Positions 4,528-5,171 of a stretch of DNA of 5,171 nt are shown here, one piece after another. The position numbers were made by a program, and so were the translations under genes. This DNA comes from Ilumatobacteraceae bacterium (GTDB lineage Bacteria > Actinomycetota > Acidimicrobiia > Acidimicrobiales > Ilumatobacteraceae). The notes under the pieces are model-generated. The model had not been told where the DNA came from and searched no databases. It worked only from the letters and a program-made list of their open reading frames with translations. The DNA lies in assembly GCA_019090765.1 (NCBI GenBank), contig JAHRVJ010000348.1, positions 1 to 5,171 of the forward strand, in the 5' to 3' direction. The first letter of the stretch is position 1, and the number at the start of each line of letters is the position of its first letter.

Positions 4528-5171
4528 GTGGACGAAACAGCTAGTGAGAGCGACTCAACGACCGGTCAAGACACGGCCTCCGTAAACCCCGCCCGCTTCG
4601 GAAGGCTGCTCGCGATCATCGCTGTTTCATTCGTCGCTTCTGGAATCCGTAGTCCTACAGCGGTCACAGTCAGCGTGGGACTCAATCTACTACTGGTGGT
4701 TGTCGCGTTTCGCACAACGGGTCTGCGCACAACTCAGCCCCGGTTATATGCGTTGGCTGCGTTAGCCCTCGTCGCGATCCTGATCATGGCCGCCGTGCCA
4801 AACGACAGCAACTGGCGCGCGATACCGGCTTTCGCTCAGGTCGTGCTTTCGGTAACGCTCGTCGTCGCCCTCCTGATGGCGGTACTCAAGCGCGACGTAG
4901 TCGACATTCAAACCATCCTCGGCGCCATATCGGCCTACATGTTGATCGGAGCCGCGTTCTCCTGGTTGTACCTCGGAATGGACATCCTTGATGAGCAGCA
5001 GTTCTCCATGCCCTCCAGCGAGACGGACCAATTTCCCGATTTCAGCTACGTCGTGCTGACGACTCTCGGCTTTGGTAACCAGCTTCCAACCGACTCAATC
5101 TCGTCGAGATTTGTAGTTGGTGAGGCAATCACCGGACAGATCTTCCTGGCCACCTTCGTTGCTCGCCTTGT
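4528..5171 (+). CDS. K+-channel family (Ion_trans_2) membrane protein, 3' end beyond the window
   Basis: An open frame from GTG 4528 runs off the right edge, giving 214 residues. After a hydrophilic N-terminus (1-26) there are about six hydrophobic segments: 27-40, 44-61, 73-90, 99-119, 128-150 and, after the pore, 196-214. A re-entrant pore helix lies at about 171-180. The filter is T178-T-L-G-F-G-N184, where bacterial relatives usually have TVGYGD or TLGYGD. The preceding DFSYVVLTT and following GEAITGQIFLATFVARLV match the Ion_trans_2 pore and inner helix. The segment KRDVVDIQTILGAISAYMLIG (121-141) is also typical of this bacterial channel family. It should pass K+ across the inner membrane. 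No voltage-sensor arginine ladder is visible, and any cytoplasmic C-terminal domain lies outside the window. An acidic loop (152-171) precedes the pore. Confidence 0.88.
   Translation, partial: MDETASESDSTTGQDTASVNPARFGRLLAIIAVSFVASGIRSPTAVTVSVGLNLLLVVVAFRTTGLRTTQPRLYALAALALVAILIMAAVPNDSNWRAIPAFAQVVLSVTLVVALLMAVLKRDVVDIQTILGAISAYMLIGAAFSWLYLGMDILDEQQFSMPSSETDQFPDFSYVVLTTLGFGNQLPTDSISSRFVVGEAITGQIFLATFVARL

Noticed and set aside
4462..5031. Frames at 4359-4544 (+) and 4762-5031 (-) as additional small genes
   Set aside because: The first crosses the DUF3499 start and the divergent promoter region. The second is antisense to the clear membrane-protein frame. Neither has a ribosome site or a recognisable motif.

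Overview
This is a chromosomal stretch from a moderately GC-rich actinobacterium. Three things point there: a mycothiol-synthase-like GNAT end, a DUF3499-type zinc-binding protein (a family largely confined to Actinomycetota), and several genes with no Shine-Dalgarno but a TANNNT hexamer just before the start codon, as in leaderless actinobacterial transcripts. Acidimicrobiia (Ilumatobacter/Acidimicrobium relatives) is my best guess at class level; that is inference from protein style, not a computed placement.

Layout: (1) 2-136 (+) is the last 44 codons of a GNAT acetyltransferase, probably mycothiol synthase MshD. (2) 173-1222 (+) is a complete rlmN, preceded by a hairpin that overlaps its likely -10 element. 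(3) 1232-2524 (-), tail-to-tail with rlmN, encodes a secreted coiled-coil M23 metallopeptidase with an intact active site. (4) 2591-3415 (+), divergent from the peptidase across about 66 bp holding a perfect 9-bp tandem repeat, encodes a soluble orphan ABC ATPase of YlmA/ModF style. (5) 3424-3873 and 3877-4425 (-), tail-to-tail with the ATPase, form a tight two-gene operon: a DUF3499 protein first, then a SRPBCC-fold protein only 3 bp downstream with its ribosome binding site inside the upstream gene. (6) From 4528 (+) to the window end runs the 5' part of a six-TM-like K+-channel family protein, with an unusual GFGN selectivity filter and a strong Shine-Dalgarno.

The window is almost fully coding, and no gene-free stretch exceeds about 100 bp. 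I see no tRNA, rRNA, CRISPR array, transposase, integrase, phage gene or long repeat. The genes are mostly housekeeping (ribosome modification, thiol metabolism, cell-wall hydrolysis) plus poorly understood actinobacterial families. Four strand switches in 5 kb argue against one multi-gene pathway. I find no convincing sign of a new multi-component system. The points most worth a second look are the channel filter, the coupled DUF3499-SRPBCC pair, and the compact promoter architecture.
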